Assembly: GCA_002256985.1 (NCBI GenBank) | Contig: NCGO01000001.1 | Location: 620,001-684,000 of the forward strand | Length of the DNA stretch: 64,000 nt | From: Novosphingobium sp. 28-62-57 | Lineage (GTDB): Bacteria > Pseudomonadota > Alphaproteobacteria > Sphingomonadales > Sphingomonadaceae | Direction: 5' to 3' | Shown here: positions 40,315 to 49,399 of the stretch, piece after piece | Position numbering within the stretch: position 1 is the first letter of the stretch | Layout: every line of letters starts with the position of its first letter | Program-made: the position numbers and the translations under genes | Notes under the pieces: model-generated | Seen by the model: only the letters and a program-made list of their open reading frames with translations | What the model was told of the DNA's origin: nothing | Databases searched by the model: none

Positions 40315-41361
40315 ATGGAAATGTTGAGAAAAAAACCGTGGTTGCGGCTCGCCGGTGTTGTGGCGATGGTCCTGTTTGCGGGCGGGCCTGCCGTGGGCCA
40401 GGTGGACACGCAAGAGCGCGGGTTTCAGGGATATTTGCAGTTGCTAGCGGCGCGGGGGCGGGCCGAAGGTGTGCGCGAGGCGACGATTTCGGCAATGACA
40501 CAAGGGTTGACGCTCAATCCGCGCGTGATCCAGCTGGACCGGGCGCAGCCGGGTTCTTCGACAGGGACGATCCCGGCGTTTGAGCCGTACAAGCGCAAGC
40601 ATGTGGACGCATCGCGCATTGCGCGCGGGCGGCGGCAGTTTGCGGCGGCTTCCGGGCAGATTGGCGCGATTGAGCGGCGCTATGGCGTGCCCGGCCCGAT
40701 CATGCTGGCGATCTGGGGGCATGAGACGGATTACGGCGGCTATACCGGTGATTTCGATCTGGCCCGGTCGCTGGCCACGCTCGCCTATGAAGGGCGGCGG
40801 CGCGAATTGTTTGCCGACGAATTTGTGGCGGCGATGAAAATGGTGGACCGGGGTGTGCCGCGGTCAAAACTGGTGGGCAGCTGGGCCGGGGCCTTTGGCA
40901 ATCCGCAGTTCCTGCCGTCGGTCTATCTGCGTGTGGCGGCTGATGGTGATGGCGATGGTTTTGCCGATATCTGGACCAATCGCACCGATACGCTGGCGTC
41001 GATCGCCAACTATTTCCGCGATGCCGGATGGCGCACTGGGCAGCCGTGGGGCGTGGCGGTGAGCGTGCCGGACGGGCTGGACCGGGGGAGCCTGGGCACA
41101 ACGATGGTCAGCCCGCGCTGCCCGCGCGTGTTTGATCGGCATTCTGGCTGGAAGACGATGGCCGAGTGGCGCGCGCTGGGAATTGTGCCGAAATCGGGCG
41201 CTTGGCCTGCGGACAATGTGATGGCCAGCCTGCTGGAACCGGACGGGCGAGGCAAGACAGCCTATCTGCTAACCGGAAATTATAGGGTTATCCTCGATTA
41301 CAACTGCTCGAACTTTTACGCTCTGTCCGTGGGACTTCTTGCAGATGAGATCAGCCGCTAA
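40315..41361 (+). CDS. mltB: Lytic murein transglycosylase, MltB type
   Basis: MltB-like enzymes cleave peptidoglycan with formation of 1,6-anhydro-MurNAc. The 348-residue product has a signal peptide (KPWLRLAGVVAMVLFAGGPA, cleaved near VGQVD) without a lipobox, so it is probably soluble in the periplasm. The catalytic glutamate is in LAIWGHETDYGGYTG. SWAGAFGNPQFLPSVYLRVA and DGDGDGFADIWTNRTDTLAS complete the domain. The frame overlaps the start of rlpA by 17 bases, and the two act in the same process (septal peptidoglycan). ATG 40315 has GGAAAG upstream. Confidence 0.9.
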   Translation: MEMLRKKPWLRLAGVVAMVLFAGGPAVGQVDTQERGFQGYLQLLAARGRAEGVREATISAMTQGLTLNPRVIQLDRAQPGSSTGTIPAFEPYKRKHVDASRIARGRRQFAAASGQIGAIERRYGVPGPIMLAIWGHETDYGGYTGDFDLARSLATLAYEGRRRELFADEFVAAMKMVDRGVPRSKLVGSWAGAFGNPQFLPSVYLRVAADGDGDGFADIWTNRTDTLASIANYFRDAGWRTGQPWGVAVSVPDGLDRGSLGTTMVSPRCPRVFDRHSGWKTMAEWRALGIVPKSGAWPADNVMASLLEPDGRGKTAYLLTGNYRVILDYNCSNFYALSVGLLADEISR

Positions 41362-42367
41362 TGTAACCGCGATGGCCGCGACCCTGCTTCTGGCAGCCTG
41401 TGGTGGCGCAGATGCCCGGGTTTCAGGGCCTTCTCCGGCCCTTACCGAGACGCAGATGCGCGGGCCCGCCGGGGACTATCCGATGGTTCTGGGCGCGCCA
41501 TTCGTGGTCGATGGGGTGACTTATACCCCTGCTGACACGATGAATTATGATTCGGTGGGCTATGCGCAGATGGCCGATGGCGCAGGGGTGAGCGGGTCGC
41601 ACCGGACTTTGCCTCTGCCAAGCTACGTCGAAGTGACCTCGCTGGAGAGTGGCCGAACGATTCTGGTGCGCCTGACCGAGCGTGGGCCGATGCAGGGCAG
41701 TGATCTGATTGCGCTTTCGCCCGGGGCATGGACGCAATTGGGATTGCCCGCCGGATCACGCATGCCGGTGCGGGTGCGCCGCACCAATCCGCCCGAGACC
41801 GAACGGACGCAATTGCGCGCCGGGGGCCAAGTGCCTGCGCGGATGGATACGCCGCCGGGATTGCTCACCGCGCTGAAGCGCAAGCTGGGCCTTGCGGTAA
41901 CGCCGGTTGCTGCGGTGGTGCCGGCTTCTGGCCCTGCGCCAGTTGCGCCGGTGGTGAAGCCTGAGCCAGCACCGCCGGCAAAGGCCAAGGTTGCTGAGGC
42001 TCCGGTGCCCAAGCCGACGCCTGCGCCCAAACCAAAGCCAGCGCCTACTCCTTCGCCGACACCTGCTCCGACTTTGGCGCCTACTCCGGCACCAACGCCC
42101 AAGCCAACCCCCGCACCTGCCCCGAAGCCAGCACCGGCCGCGCAGGCTGCTGTGTCATCAGCAGGGCTTTATGTGCAAGCCGGGGCCTATTCCGACAAGG
42201 CGCGGGCCGAAACCGTGGCGAAGACCATCAGCGGATCAGTTTCGCAAGCGGGCCGCGTGTGGCGGGTGCGCACCGGACCGCACAAGGACCGTGGACAAGC
42301 CGACGCAGCGCTGGCGAAGGTGCGCGCGGCGGGCTATGCCGATGCCCGGGTCGTGACCGCGCCATGA
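41345..42367 (+). CDS. rlpA: RlpA-like septal lipoprotein with SPOR domain
   Basis: RlpA is a septal-ring lipoprotein; in Pseudomonas it is a lytic transglycosylase acting on naked glycans. The 340-residue product has a lipobox (MAATLLLAACGGADA), a double-psi beta-barrel (MNYDSVGYAQMADGAGVSGS, VTSLESGRTILVRLTERGPM), a long Pro/Lys/Thr linker of PTPAPKPKPAPTP type (residues about 200-265) and a C-terminal SPOR domain (GLYVQAGAYSDKARAETVAK) that should bind denuded septal peptidoglycan. The start ATG 41345 lies inside the end of mltB. The short catalytic-site region looks diverged from the P. aeruginosa enzyme, so activity is not certain. Confidence 0.88.
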   Translation: MRSAANVTAMAATLLLAACGGADARVSGPSPALTETQMRGPAGDYPMVLGAPFVVDGVTYTPADTMNYDSVGYAQMADGAGVSGSHRTLPLPSYVEVTSLESGRTILVRLTERGPMQGSDLIALSPGAWTQLGLPAGSRMPVRVRRTNPPETERTQLRAGGQVPARMDTPPGLLTALKRKLGLAVTPVAAVVPASGPAPVAPVVKPEPAPPAKAKVAEAPVPKPTPAPKPKPAPTPSPTPAPTLAPTPAPTPKPTPAPAPKPAPAAQAAVSSAGLYVQAGAYSDKARAETVAKTISGSVSQAGRVWRVRTGPHKDRGQADAALAKVRAAGYADARVVTAP

Positions 42368-42408
42368 TGTGAGCCGCGCGGGCGGCCCGGCTTAGCCGGG
42401 GACGATGA

Positions 42409-43599
42409 TTGCGCGCGAGAGGTTTGACAGTTCTGGCAGTGGTCGCGGCAGGCTTTGCGCCGGTCAATGCGGCAGCGCCTGTGGCGGCGGGCTCTGTAGC
42501 AGGTGTGGACATGGCCATGGCCGCCATGCCGCAGATCGATGCGCCGATTGCACTGCTGGTCGATGTGGGATCGGGCCGCGTGCTCTATGCCCGCGATGTT
42601 CACCGCCGGTTCGTGCCGGCCTCGATCACCAAGATCATGACGAGCTATGTTGCGTTTGACCTGATCACCAAGGGCAAGCTGCGGCTGGATCAACGCATGC
42701 CGATGCGGCCCGAGACTTTCAAGCAATGGCACCGGGTGGGCAGCACAATGTTTCTGCCCGCCGATTCCCAGGCCAGCGTGGCCGAACTGATCGAGGGGAT
42801 CGTGACCGTATCGGCCAACGATGCCTGTGTGGTGCTGGCCGAGGGTGCGGTGGGCTCCGTCCCCGCGTTCACGAAGCTGATGAACGATGCGGCGGCAGAA
42901 CTGGGCATGCGCGACAGCCATTTCAACACGCCCAACGGGTGGATGGATGAAGGGCAGACCTATGTGACCGCCGCCGATCTGGCCACGTTGAGCGGCGCAT
43001 TGATGACGCGGTTTCCCGAGCTGTACCGCCAGTTCTATGGCCATGCCGGGATGACCTGGGGCGGAATTTCGCAGCCAAATCACAACCCGCTCTATGGCTA
43101 TGTCGAAGGGGCCGATGGGGTGAAGACCGGGTTCACCAACGAGGCCGGGTACGGTTTTGTGGGATCAGCGCAGCGCAATGGGCGGCGGCTGGTGATGGTG
43201 CTGGGCGGGTATGACCGGCCAAATTTGCGGGCCAAGCAATCGCGTGAGTTGATCGAATGGGGCTTTGCGATGTGGGACGCGCAGCCGCTCTTTGCCAAGG
43301 GGGCGGAGGTGGGGAGCGCGGTGGTGCAAGGCGGTGCCGCGCGCGAAGTGCCGCTGCTGGCCCCGCGCGACCTGAGCGTGACGGTGCCGCGCGGGGCCAA
43401 GGCTGCCTATAGCCTGAGCGTGCGCTATAAGGGGCCGTTGAAAGCGCCGATCGCCAAAGGCGAGACGGTGGGCAGCCTGCTGGTGCGCGTGCCGGGTGAG
43501 GCGGTGCATGTGCTCCCGCTGGTGGCAGGCGCCGATGTGGCCAAAGGCGGGATGCTGGACCGGCTGCGCGATGGGGCGCTGGGGCTGGTGGGCCTATGA
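42409..43599 (+). CDS. dac: D-alanyl-D-alanine carboxypeptidase (PBP5/6 family)
   Basis: Class C low-molecular-weight penicillin-binding protein that trims the terminal D-Ala of peptidoglycan stem peptides. Catalytic motifs are SxxK in VPASITKIMTSY, SxN in TVSANDACVV and KTG in GVKTGFTNEAGYGFVG. A signal peptide (GLTVLAVVAAGFAPVNAAAP) leads the 396-residue product, and the C-terminal domain (VTVPRGAKAAYSLSVRYKGP) is the PBP5 beta domain. No in-frame ATG exists; TTG 42409 has GGGGA upstream. An ATG four bases earlier is out of frame. It overlaps tmk by 4 bases. Confidence 0.9.
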   Translation: MRARGLTVLAVVAAGFAPVNAAAPVAAGSVAGVDMAMAAMPQIDAPIALLVDVGSGRVLYARDVHRRFVPASITKIMTSYVAFDLITKGKLRLDQRMPMRPETFKQWHRVGSTMFLPADSQASVAELIEGIVTVSANDACVVLAEGAVGSVPAFTKLMNDAAAELGMRDSHFNTPNGWMDEGQTYVTAADLATLSGALMTRFPELYRQFYGHAGMTWGGISQPNHNPLYGYVEGADGVKTGFTNEAGYGFVGSAQRNGRRLVMVLGGYDRPNLRAKQSRELIEWGFAMWDAQPLFAKGAEVGSAVVQGGAAREVPLLAPRDLSVTVPRGAKAAYSLSVRYKGPLKAPIAKGETVGSLLVRVPGEAVHVLPLVAGADVAKGGMLDRLRDGALGLVGL

Positions 43600-44210
43600 G
43601 TGGCAGGTTTATTGCGCTGGAAGGCGGCGAGGGCGTGGGCAAATCCACGCAAGGCCGGATGCTGGCCGAAGCCTTGCGCGCGCGCGGGATCGAGGTGGTG
43701 ACCACGCGCGAACCGGGCGGGACCGCCGGGGCCGAGGCGATCCGTGCGATGCTGCTTTCCACCGAAGGCGAGGGCTGGGGGCCGCGCGCCGAGGCGCTGT
43801 TGTTCGCAGCGGCGCGGGCGGATCATGTCGAAAAGCTGATCCGGCCTGCCGTGGCACGCGGAGCGTGGGTGGTATGTGACCGTTATGTGGACAGCAGCCG
43901 TGCCTATCAGGGCGGGGGCGGCGGCCTCTCGGACGATGACGTCATGACGCTGCACCGGATTGGCAGTGAGGCGCTTTTGCCTGACGTCACTGTGCTGCTG
44001 ACGGTTGCGCCCGAGGTTTCGGCGGCGCGGCTGGCCTTGCGTGATGGCGATGCTGCGGATCGGATCGGCGGGCGCGGGGCAGACTATCATGCGCGGGTGG
44101 CCGCGGCGTTTCGGCGCTTTGCAGAGGCGGAGCCGGGGCGCTTTGTGGTGATTGATGCCGAGGGCACGCCGGACGATGTGCATGCGCGGATCATGGCAGC
44201 GCTATCATGA
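43596..44210 (+). CDS. tmk: Thymidylate kinase
   Basis: Tmk phosphorylates dTMP to dTDP. The 204-residue product has the P-loop ALEGGEGVGKSTQG, the dTMP-binding TTREPGGTAGAEAIRAMLLS, and VVCDRYVDSSRAYQGGGGGL. It starts ATGA-overlapped with the dac stop and ends ATGA-overlapped with holB. The tmk-holB pair is a common bacterial arrangement. Confidence 0.95.
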   Translation: MSGRFIALEGGEGVGKSTQGRMLAEALRARGIEVVTTREPGGTAGAEAIRAMLLSTEGEGWGPRAEALLFAAARADHVEKLIRPAVARGAWVVCDRYVDSSRAYQGGGGGLSDDDVMTLHRIGSEALLPDVTVLLTVAPEVSAARLALRDGDAADRIGGRGADYHARVAAAFRRFAEAEPGRFVVIDAEGTPDDVHARIMAALS

Positions 44211-45163
44211 TCGGGCATGAAGAAGCATGGCAAGCCTGGCGCGCGGCGATGGCGGGCGAGCGGATGCACCATGGCTGGCTGCTGGCGGGCCGCGAGGGGC
44301 TGGGCAAGGCCAGCTTTGCGCGGGCTGCGGCGGCGGAACTTGTGGCCGAACCGGGCGTGCCGCAACCGGCGGTGGAAGCGCATCCCGATATCCTCGTCTT
44401 GTCCCCGCTCCCGTCCAGCGATGACGAGGCGAAGAAGCGCGATGAGGGCAAGCCTTATCAGCTGAAGCGGAACATTTCGGTCGATCAGGTGCGCGCCTTG
44501 CAGCGGCGGTTGAACACGCGGCCGACACTGGGCGCGCGGCGGGCGGTGATCATTGATTCGGCTGATTTGCTGGAGAAAAGCGCGGTCAATGCGCTGCTCA
44601 AGAGTTTGGAGGAGCCGCCGCAGGGGACGTTCTTCCTGCTGGTGGTCCATGCGCTGGGGCGCTTGCTGCCGACAGTGCGATCACGCTGCCTGATCGTGCG
44701 GTTTCACCCATTGAGCGATGCGGATGTGGCGCGCGCGCTCGATCTGGCCGCGCCTGAGCTTGATGCTGAAACGCGGCGCGCGGCGCTGGCGGTGGCGGGC
44801 GGATCGCCGGGGGCGGCGCTGGCCTTTGCCGAGCAGGATCTGGGGCGGGCACAGGCAGTCTATGAAAAGCTGATCGCGCAGGGAGATGCAGACCTTGCCT
44901 TGCGCGGGGCACTGGCGGGGGCGATTGGCACGCGGCCTGACCGGGAACGGCTGGGCGCGGCGATCGAGGCGGCGCGGATGACCGTGGTGCGCACGCTTGA
45001 TACGGTCGATGATGCCGGGAAACTGCGATTGGTGCAGGCGCATGCCCGTTTGGTCAGGCTGGCAGGTGAAGCGCCGATCTACAATTTTGATGTGGGGATG
45101 CTGGCGATGGAAATCGGCTCCTTGCTGGCAGCCGCCGCGCCGCCTAGGGAAGGGGTGCGATAA
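44207..45163 (+). CDS. holB: DNA polymerase III subunit delta'
   Basis: Delta' is the stator of the clamp loader. The 318-residue product opens with HEEAWQAWRAAMAGERMHHG and a degenerate P-loop GREGLGKASFARA. The AAA+ core includes RRAVIIDSADLLEKSAVNAL and LLKSLEEPPQGTFFLLVVHA, with the sensor region LPTVRSRCLIVRFHPL. The zinc-binding cysteines of E. coli HolB are not apparent in the corresponding region. It overlaps tmk by 4 bases and sits 64 bases before metG. Confidence 0.9.
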   Translation: MIGHEEAWQAWRAAMAGERMHHGWLLAGREGLGKASFARAAAAELVAEPGVPQPAVEAHPDILVLSPLPSSDDEAKKRDEGKPYQLKRNISVDQVRALQRRLNTRPTLGARRAVIIDSADLLEKSAVNALLKSLEEPPQGTFFLLVVHALGRLLPTVRSRCLIVRFHPLSDADVARALDLAAPELDAETRRAALAVAGGSPGAALAFAEQDLGRAQAVYEKLIAQGDADLALRGALAGAIGTRPDRERLGAAIEAARMTVVRTLDTVDDAGKLRLVQAHARLVRLAGEAPIYNFDVGMLAMEIGSLLAAAAPPREGVR

Positions 45164-45227
45164 GCGCTCTGCAGCGATTTATGGCCAGCAATATCTTGCC
45201 AGCGATTTCTTGAAAGTGAAAGGCCCT

Positions 45228-46793
45228 ATGGGCGAACCTTATTACATCACCACCGCCATTTCCTATCCCAATGGCAAACCGCACATCGGCCACGCCTATG
45301 AAGCGATTGCCGCCGATGTGATTGCGCGGTTCCAGCGGGCAATGGGGCGCGATGTGCGGTTCCAGACCGGGACTGATGAGCACGGCTTGAAGATGGCACA
45401 GAAAGCGCGCGAGCTGGGCGTGACGCCGCGTGAGCTTTCGGATGAAATGTCATCGTATTTCATACAGATGTGCGATGAATTGAATGTATCGTATGATGTA
45501 TTCATCCGCACGACTGAACCGCGCCACCATGAATCGGTGCAGGAGTTGTGGCGGCGAATGGAGGCCAATGGCGATCTCTATCTGGATCGCTACGAAGGCT
45601 GGTATTCGGTGCGCGACGAGGCTTTCTATGATGAAAGCGAACTGGTGGCAGGTGAGGGGGGCGAGAAGCTTTCGCCACAGGGCACGCCGGTGGAATGGAC
45701 GGTTGAAGGCAGCTGGTTCTTCAGGCTTTCGAAGTATGCCGAACCGCTGCTGAAGCTCTATGAAGAGCATCCCGAATTCGTGCAGCCCGACAGCCGCCGC
45801 AACGAAGTGGCGCGCTTTGTCGAAGGGGGCTTGCGCGATCTTTCGGTTTCGCGGACCAGCTTTGACTGGGGGATCAAGGTTCCGGGCAGCGATGGGCACG
45901 TGATGTATGTCTGGGTCGATGCCCTGACGAATTATATCACCGGCCTTGGCTATCCTGATGAAGGCGGCGATTTTTCGAGGTATTGGCCCGCGAACCTGCA
46001 CTTGATTGGCAAGGATATCGTGCGGTTCCACACGGTCTACTGGCCTGCGTTCCTGATGAGCGCGGGGCTGGCAGTGCCACGCCAAGTGTTCGGCCACGGC
46101 TTCCTGCTGAACCGGGGGCAGAAGGAATCGAAGTCGCTCGGCAATGTCACCGACCCGCTGGCACTGGCCGAGCGGTTCGGCGTGGACCCGCTGCGCTATT
46201 TCCTGATGCGCGAAGTGGCTTTCGGACAGGATGGCTCCTACTCGCCAGAGGCCATCGTGATGCGTTGTAATGCCGAACTGGCGAACAGTTACGGCAATCT
46301 GGTGCAGCGCACATTATCCATGATCTTCAAGAACATGGATGGTGAACTTGGCACGTTTTCGACCACCGAGGCCGATGATGCGCTGCTGGCGACCGTGTTC
46401 ACAGCCTGCCGCGAGGAATTGCCGCGCGAGTTTGAGGCGCTGAACTTCTCAGGCGGGATCGAAGCTTGGATGCGGGCCGTGTTTGCCTGCAACGCCTATG
46501 TCGATGAACAGGCACCGTGGGCGCTGCGCAAGACCGATCCTGAGCGGATGAAATCCGTGTTGCTGACGCTGTTCATGGCGATCCGCGATCTGACCATTGC
46601 CATTGCTCCCGTGGTGCCAAGTTCGGCGTCCAAGGTGCTGGATCAATTGGGAATTGCAGCCGATGCGCGTGGCTTTGACGCTCTGACAGACGCCGATTGG
46701 TACATGGCGCGCGTGGCGACGGGTGAGCGTCTGGCGCAGCCGGTGCCGGCCTTCCCGCGCCTGGAACTGCCCGAGGAGAGCGCATCGGCATGA
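45228..46793 (+). CDS. metG: Methionyl-tRNA synthetase
   Basis: MetRS charges both initiator and elongator tRNA-Met. The product is 521 residues. The class I HIGH motif is PNGKPHIGHAYEAI, and the KMSKS motif is GQKESKSLGNV. The connecting region lacks the four-cysteine zinc knuckle of E. coli MetRS (EAFYDESELVAGEGGEK instead), and there is no C-terminal tRNA-binding (EMAP-like) domain, consistent with the short zinc-free type. The start is ATG 45228; the frame continues upstream but out of the family. Its stop overlaps tatD. Confidence 0.95.
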   Translation: MGEPYYITTAISYPNGKPHIGHAYEAIAADVIARFQRAMGRDVRFQTGTDEHGLKMAQKARELGVTPRELSDEMSSYFIQMCDELNVSYDVFIRTTEPRHHESVQELWRRMEANGDLYLDRYEGWYSVRDEAFYDESELVAGEGGEKLSPQGTPVEWTVEGSWFFRLSKYAEPLLKLYEEHPEFVQPDSRRNEVARFVEGGLRDLSVSRTSFDWGIKVPGSDGHVMYVWVDALTNYITGLGYPDEGGDFSRYWPANLHLIGKDIVRFHTVYWPAFLMSAGLAVPRQVFGHGFLLNRGQKESKSLGNVTDPLALAERFGVDPLRYFLMREVAFGQDGSYSPEAIVMRCNAELANSYGNLVQRTLSMIFKNMDGELGTFSTTEADDALLATVFTACREELPREFEALNFSGGIEAWMRAVFACNAYVDEQAPWALRKTDPERMKSVLLTLFMAIRDLTIAIAPVVPSSASKVLDQLGIAADARGFDALTDADWYMARVATGERLAQPVPAFPRLELPEESASA

Positions 46794-47569
46794 TGCTGAT
46801 CGATTCCCACTGCCACCTGAACTACAAGGGACTTGTCGAAGATCAGGCACAAGTGCTTGATCGCGCGCGTGAAAGCGGGGTGCGCGGGTTCCTCAACATC
46901 TCCACCCGGCAGAGCGAATGGGCCGCCATTGTGGCCACGGCAGAGCGCGAAAGCGATGTCTGGGCGAGCGTCGGCATTCACCCGCATGAGGCTGATGGCC
47001 ATGCCGATCTGGGCGAAGCCGTGCTGCTGGAAGCTGCCGCGCATCCGCGCGTGATCGGGATTGGCGAGACAGGGCTGGATTATTTCTACGACCATTCGGA
47101 CCGGCAGGTGCAGCAGGACCTGTTCCGCATGCATATCCGCGTGGCGCGCGAAACCGGATTGCCCTTGATCATCCACACCCGCGATGCCGAGGACGATACG
47201 ACGCGGATCATTGCCGAGGAGATGGAGCAGGGGGCCTTTCCGGCGCTGATCCACTGCTTCACGGCATCGGCCCCGTTTGCTGCACGGATGCTGGAGCTGG
47301 GGCTTTCCATTTCGCTTTCAGGCATCGTGACATTCAAGAACGCCAAGGACTTGCAGAGTATAGCTGGCGAACTTCCTGAAGATCGTCTGCTGGTGGAGAC
47401 CGATGCCCCGTTCCTCGCGCCGGTGCCGCATCGGGGCAAGACTTGCGAGCCTGCCTTTGTGGCTGATACTTGCGGATTCGTTGCGTCTTTGCGCGGGACG
47501 AGCAAGGAAGCGCTGGCCGATGCGACGGGGGCCAACTTCTTCCGCTTGTTTACCAAGGCTGCGCTGTGA
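46790..47569 (+). CDS. tatD: TatD-family metal-dependent DNase
   Basis: TatD proteins are TIM-barrel hydrolases with 3'-5' DNase activity. The 259-residue product has the first metal motif LIDSHCHLNYKGL, the glutamate strand IGETGLDYFYDHSDRQVQQD, LPLIIHTRDAEDDT, ALIHCFTASAPFA and the final aspartate LLVETDAPFLAPVPHRGKTC. It overlaps metG by 4 bases; either of two consecutive ATGs may be used. The metallo-beta-lactamase gene follows at 10 bases. Confidence 0.93.
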   Translation: MMLIDSHCHLNYKGLVEDQAQVLDRARESGVRGFLNISTRQSEWAAIVATAERESDVWASVGIHPHEADGHADLGEAVLLEAAAHPRVIGIGETGLDYFYDHSDRQVQQDLFRMHIRVARETGLPLIIHTRDAEDDTTRIIAEEMEQGAFPALIHCFTASAPFAARMLELGLSISLSGIVTFKNAKDLQSIAGELPEDRLLVETDAPFLAPVPHRGKTCEPAFVADTCGFVASLRGTSKEALADATGANFFRLFTKAAL

Positions 47570-47579
47570 AGGCCGGGCG

Positions 47580-48347
47580 GTGAAGCTGACAATTCTGGGG
47601 TCCGGCACATCGACCGGAGTGCCGCGCATCGGCAACGACTGGGGCGATTGCGACCCGACCGAACCGCGCAACCGGCGCACGCGCGTGTCGATCATGGTCG
47701 AGGGCGAGGATGGCAGCCGCTTGCTGGTGGATACGCCGACCGACCTGCGCCACCAGTTTCTGGCCTGCGGGATTGACCGGGTGGATGGCGTGGTGTGGAC
47801 GCATGACCATGCCGACCATTGCCACGGCATCGATGACCTGCGGCCACTGCGCTATGGCCGCGCCGGGCCCATTCCTGGCTATGCCGCAGGCGAAACCGTG
47901 CGACGGCTGCGGCAGCGGTTTGGCTATGTCTTTGCGGGGCAACACGGCTATCACACCATCGTCGAACTCGACAATCTCGACCGCGTGCGGATGATTTGCG
48001 GGATCGGGATCGGGCATTGCCAGATGCCGCACGGCCCGGCGCAGTCCACCGCATTCCGGTTTGATCAGGCAGGGAAAACAATCGGTTACGCGACGGACTT
48101 CAGCGAGATTACCAGCGACATGATCGACCTGTTTTACAAGGTTGATGTGCTGGTCGTGGACTGCTTGCGCCGCACACCGCATCCGACGCATTCGCATCTG
48201 GGCATGGCGCTCGAACTGATTGAGGCAACGCGCGCAGGGCGTGGTATTTTGACGCATCTCGACAAGTCGATGGACTATCGGACGCTGTGCGGCGAAACGC
48301 CCGAGCATGTCGAACCGGCCTATGATGGCATGGAGATCATGGTGTGA
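47580..48347 (+). CDS. MBL-fold metallohydrolase, PhnP-like
   Basis: A 255-residue metallo-beta-lactamase-fold hydrolase. It begins with KLTILGSGTSTGVPRIGNDW, has the metal motif VVWTHDHADHCHGIDDLRPL, the second ligand set (IGHCQMPHGP, TIGYATDFSEIT) and a late histidine in PTHSHLGMALELIE. It resembles the PhnP phosphodiesterase group, but no phn genes are near, so its substrate is unknown. The start is GTG 47580, 10 bases after tatD. A metG-tatD-MBL order recurs in many proteobacteria. Its stop overlaps a tiny membrane-protein gene. Confidence 0.88.
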   Translation: MKLTILGSGTSTGVPRIGNDWGDCDPTEPRNRRTRVSIMVEGEDGSRLLVDTPTDLRHQFLACGIDRVDGVVWTHDHADHCHGIDDLRPLRYGRAGPIPGYAAGETVRRLRQRFGYVFAGQHGYHTIVELDNLDRVRMICGIGIGHCQMPHGPAQSTAFRFDQAGKTIGYATDFSEITSDMIDLFYKVDVLVVDCLRRTPHPTHSHLGMALELIEATRAGRGILTHLDKSMDYRTLCGETPEHVEPAYDGMEIMV

Positions 48348-48511
48348 CCGGCAACGATGTGGCGCAGATAATCGGCATCGCCATGGCCATGGTGCTGATC
48401 ATCGCCAATCTGCGCGGGAAACAGATCGGATTGAGCGAAGGGTTGCGCATGGGAGCGTTATGGGCGTTTCTGTTCGTGGCAGTGGCGCTGGTGTTTTCGG
48501 TGATCGGATGA
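48344..48511 (+). CDS. Tiny two-span membrane protein
   Basis: A 55-residue frame starting GTG 48344, overlapping the preceding stop as GTGA. It encodes VTGNDVAQIIGIAMAMVLII, a short basic loop (ANLRGKQIGLSEG) and a second hydrophobic span (MGALWAFLFVAVALVFSVIG). The overlap and the balanced two-helix design argue that it is real, although it is too small for routine gene finders. No function can be assigned; a membrane role alongside the MBL hydrolase is an inference from coupling. Confidence 0.65.
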   Translation: MTGNDVAQIIGIAMAMVLIIANLRGKQIGLSEGLRMGALWAFLFVAVALVFSVIG

Positions 48512-48625
48512 CGCTACGGCATCGCGACACCCGGCTTTAATTTACATAATACTTATTATCAATGCGAGTAGGCGGGGTGCAAGCATTGACTGCGAAGCCC
48601 CTTTCTGACTGGATGGATCACTGCG

Positions 48626-49399
48626 ATGGCAACGGCACCTGTCCCCAATCTTTCCCGGCTATTGGCGATCATGGCGCGCTTGCGCGATCCTGAGCGTGGC
48701 TGTGAATGGGACTGTGCGCAGACCTTTGCGACGATTGCACCGTATACCATTGAAGAAGCCTATGAGGTCGACGACGCGATTACGCGCGATGATATGGGCG
48801 CACTGAAAGAAGAGCTTGGCGACCTGCTGCTGCAAGTGGTGTTCCACGCGCGCATGGCCGAGGAGCTTGGGCTGTTTTCGTTCGACGATGTGGCTGCGGC
48901 AATTTCTGACAAGATGGAAGCCCGCCATCCGCATGTCTTCGGGGATGAAGCCGACGAAGGACAATCGCGCGAGGATCGCTGGGAAAGCGCCAAGTCTGCC
49001 GAACGGGCCGCCAAGGGCGCGCAAAGTGCCATGGACGGCGTGGCATTGGCGTTGCCGGCTTTGATGCGTGCTGAAAAGCTGCAGAAGCGCGCGGCGCGTC
49101 AGGGCTTTGACTGGCCCGGTGTGGAGGGTGCTACTGATAAAGTTATCGAGGAAATTGAAGAGCTTAGAGAGGCTTCTTCAGACGCCGAACGCACTGACGA
49201 AGCGGGCGATCTGCTATTTGCCACGGTGAATGTTGTGCGCAAATATGGCGTGGCACCCGAAGACGCCCTGCGCGCAGCAAATGCGAAATTCGAGCGGCGT
49301 TTCAAAGGCATGGAAGCGCTGGCCGATGGTCGATTTGCCACGCTCCCGCTCGATGAGCAGGAAGCGCTGTGGCAAGCGGTCAAGCGGTCAGAGCGGTAA
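48626..49399 (+). CDS. mazG: Nucleoside triphosphate pyrophosphohydrolase MazG
   Basis: MazG hydrolyses non-canonical NTPs to NMP and PPi (house-cleaning). The 257-residue product is the full two-domain form: RLLAIMARLRDPERGCEWDC and APYTIEEAYEVDDAI with the EExxE metal sites (GALKEELGDLLLQVVFHARM), then a second MazG domain (DKVIEEIEELREASSDAERT, DEAGDLLFATVNVVRKYG). It does not resemble a toxin-antitoxin gene despite the Maz name. It overlaps the 3' end of convergent hflX by 20 bases. Confidence 0.94.
   Translation: MATAPVPNLSRLLAIMARLRDPERGCEWDCAQTFATIAPYTIEEAYEVDDAITRDDMGALKEELGDLLLQVVFHARMAEELGLFSFDDVAAAISDKMEARHPHVFGDEADEGQSREDRWESAKSAERAAKGAQSAMDGVALALPALMRAEKLQKRAARQGFDWPGVEGATDKVIEEIEELREASSDAERTDEAGDLLFATVNVVRKYGVAPEDALRAANAKFERRFKGMEALADGRFATLPLDEQEALWQAVKRSER

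Noticed and set aside
42405-42659. Frame starting ATG 42405 at the dac locus
   Set aside because: It is out of frame with the carboxypeptidase and closes within 85 codons; the TTG at 42409 continues into the full protein.
48626-49399. mazEF-type toxin locus suggested by mazG
   Set aside because: No mazE or mazF is nearby; the product is the full-length two-domain pyrophosphohydrolase.
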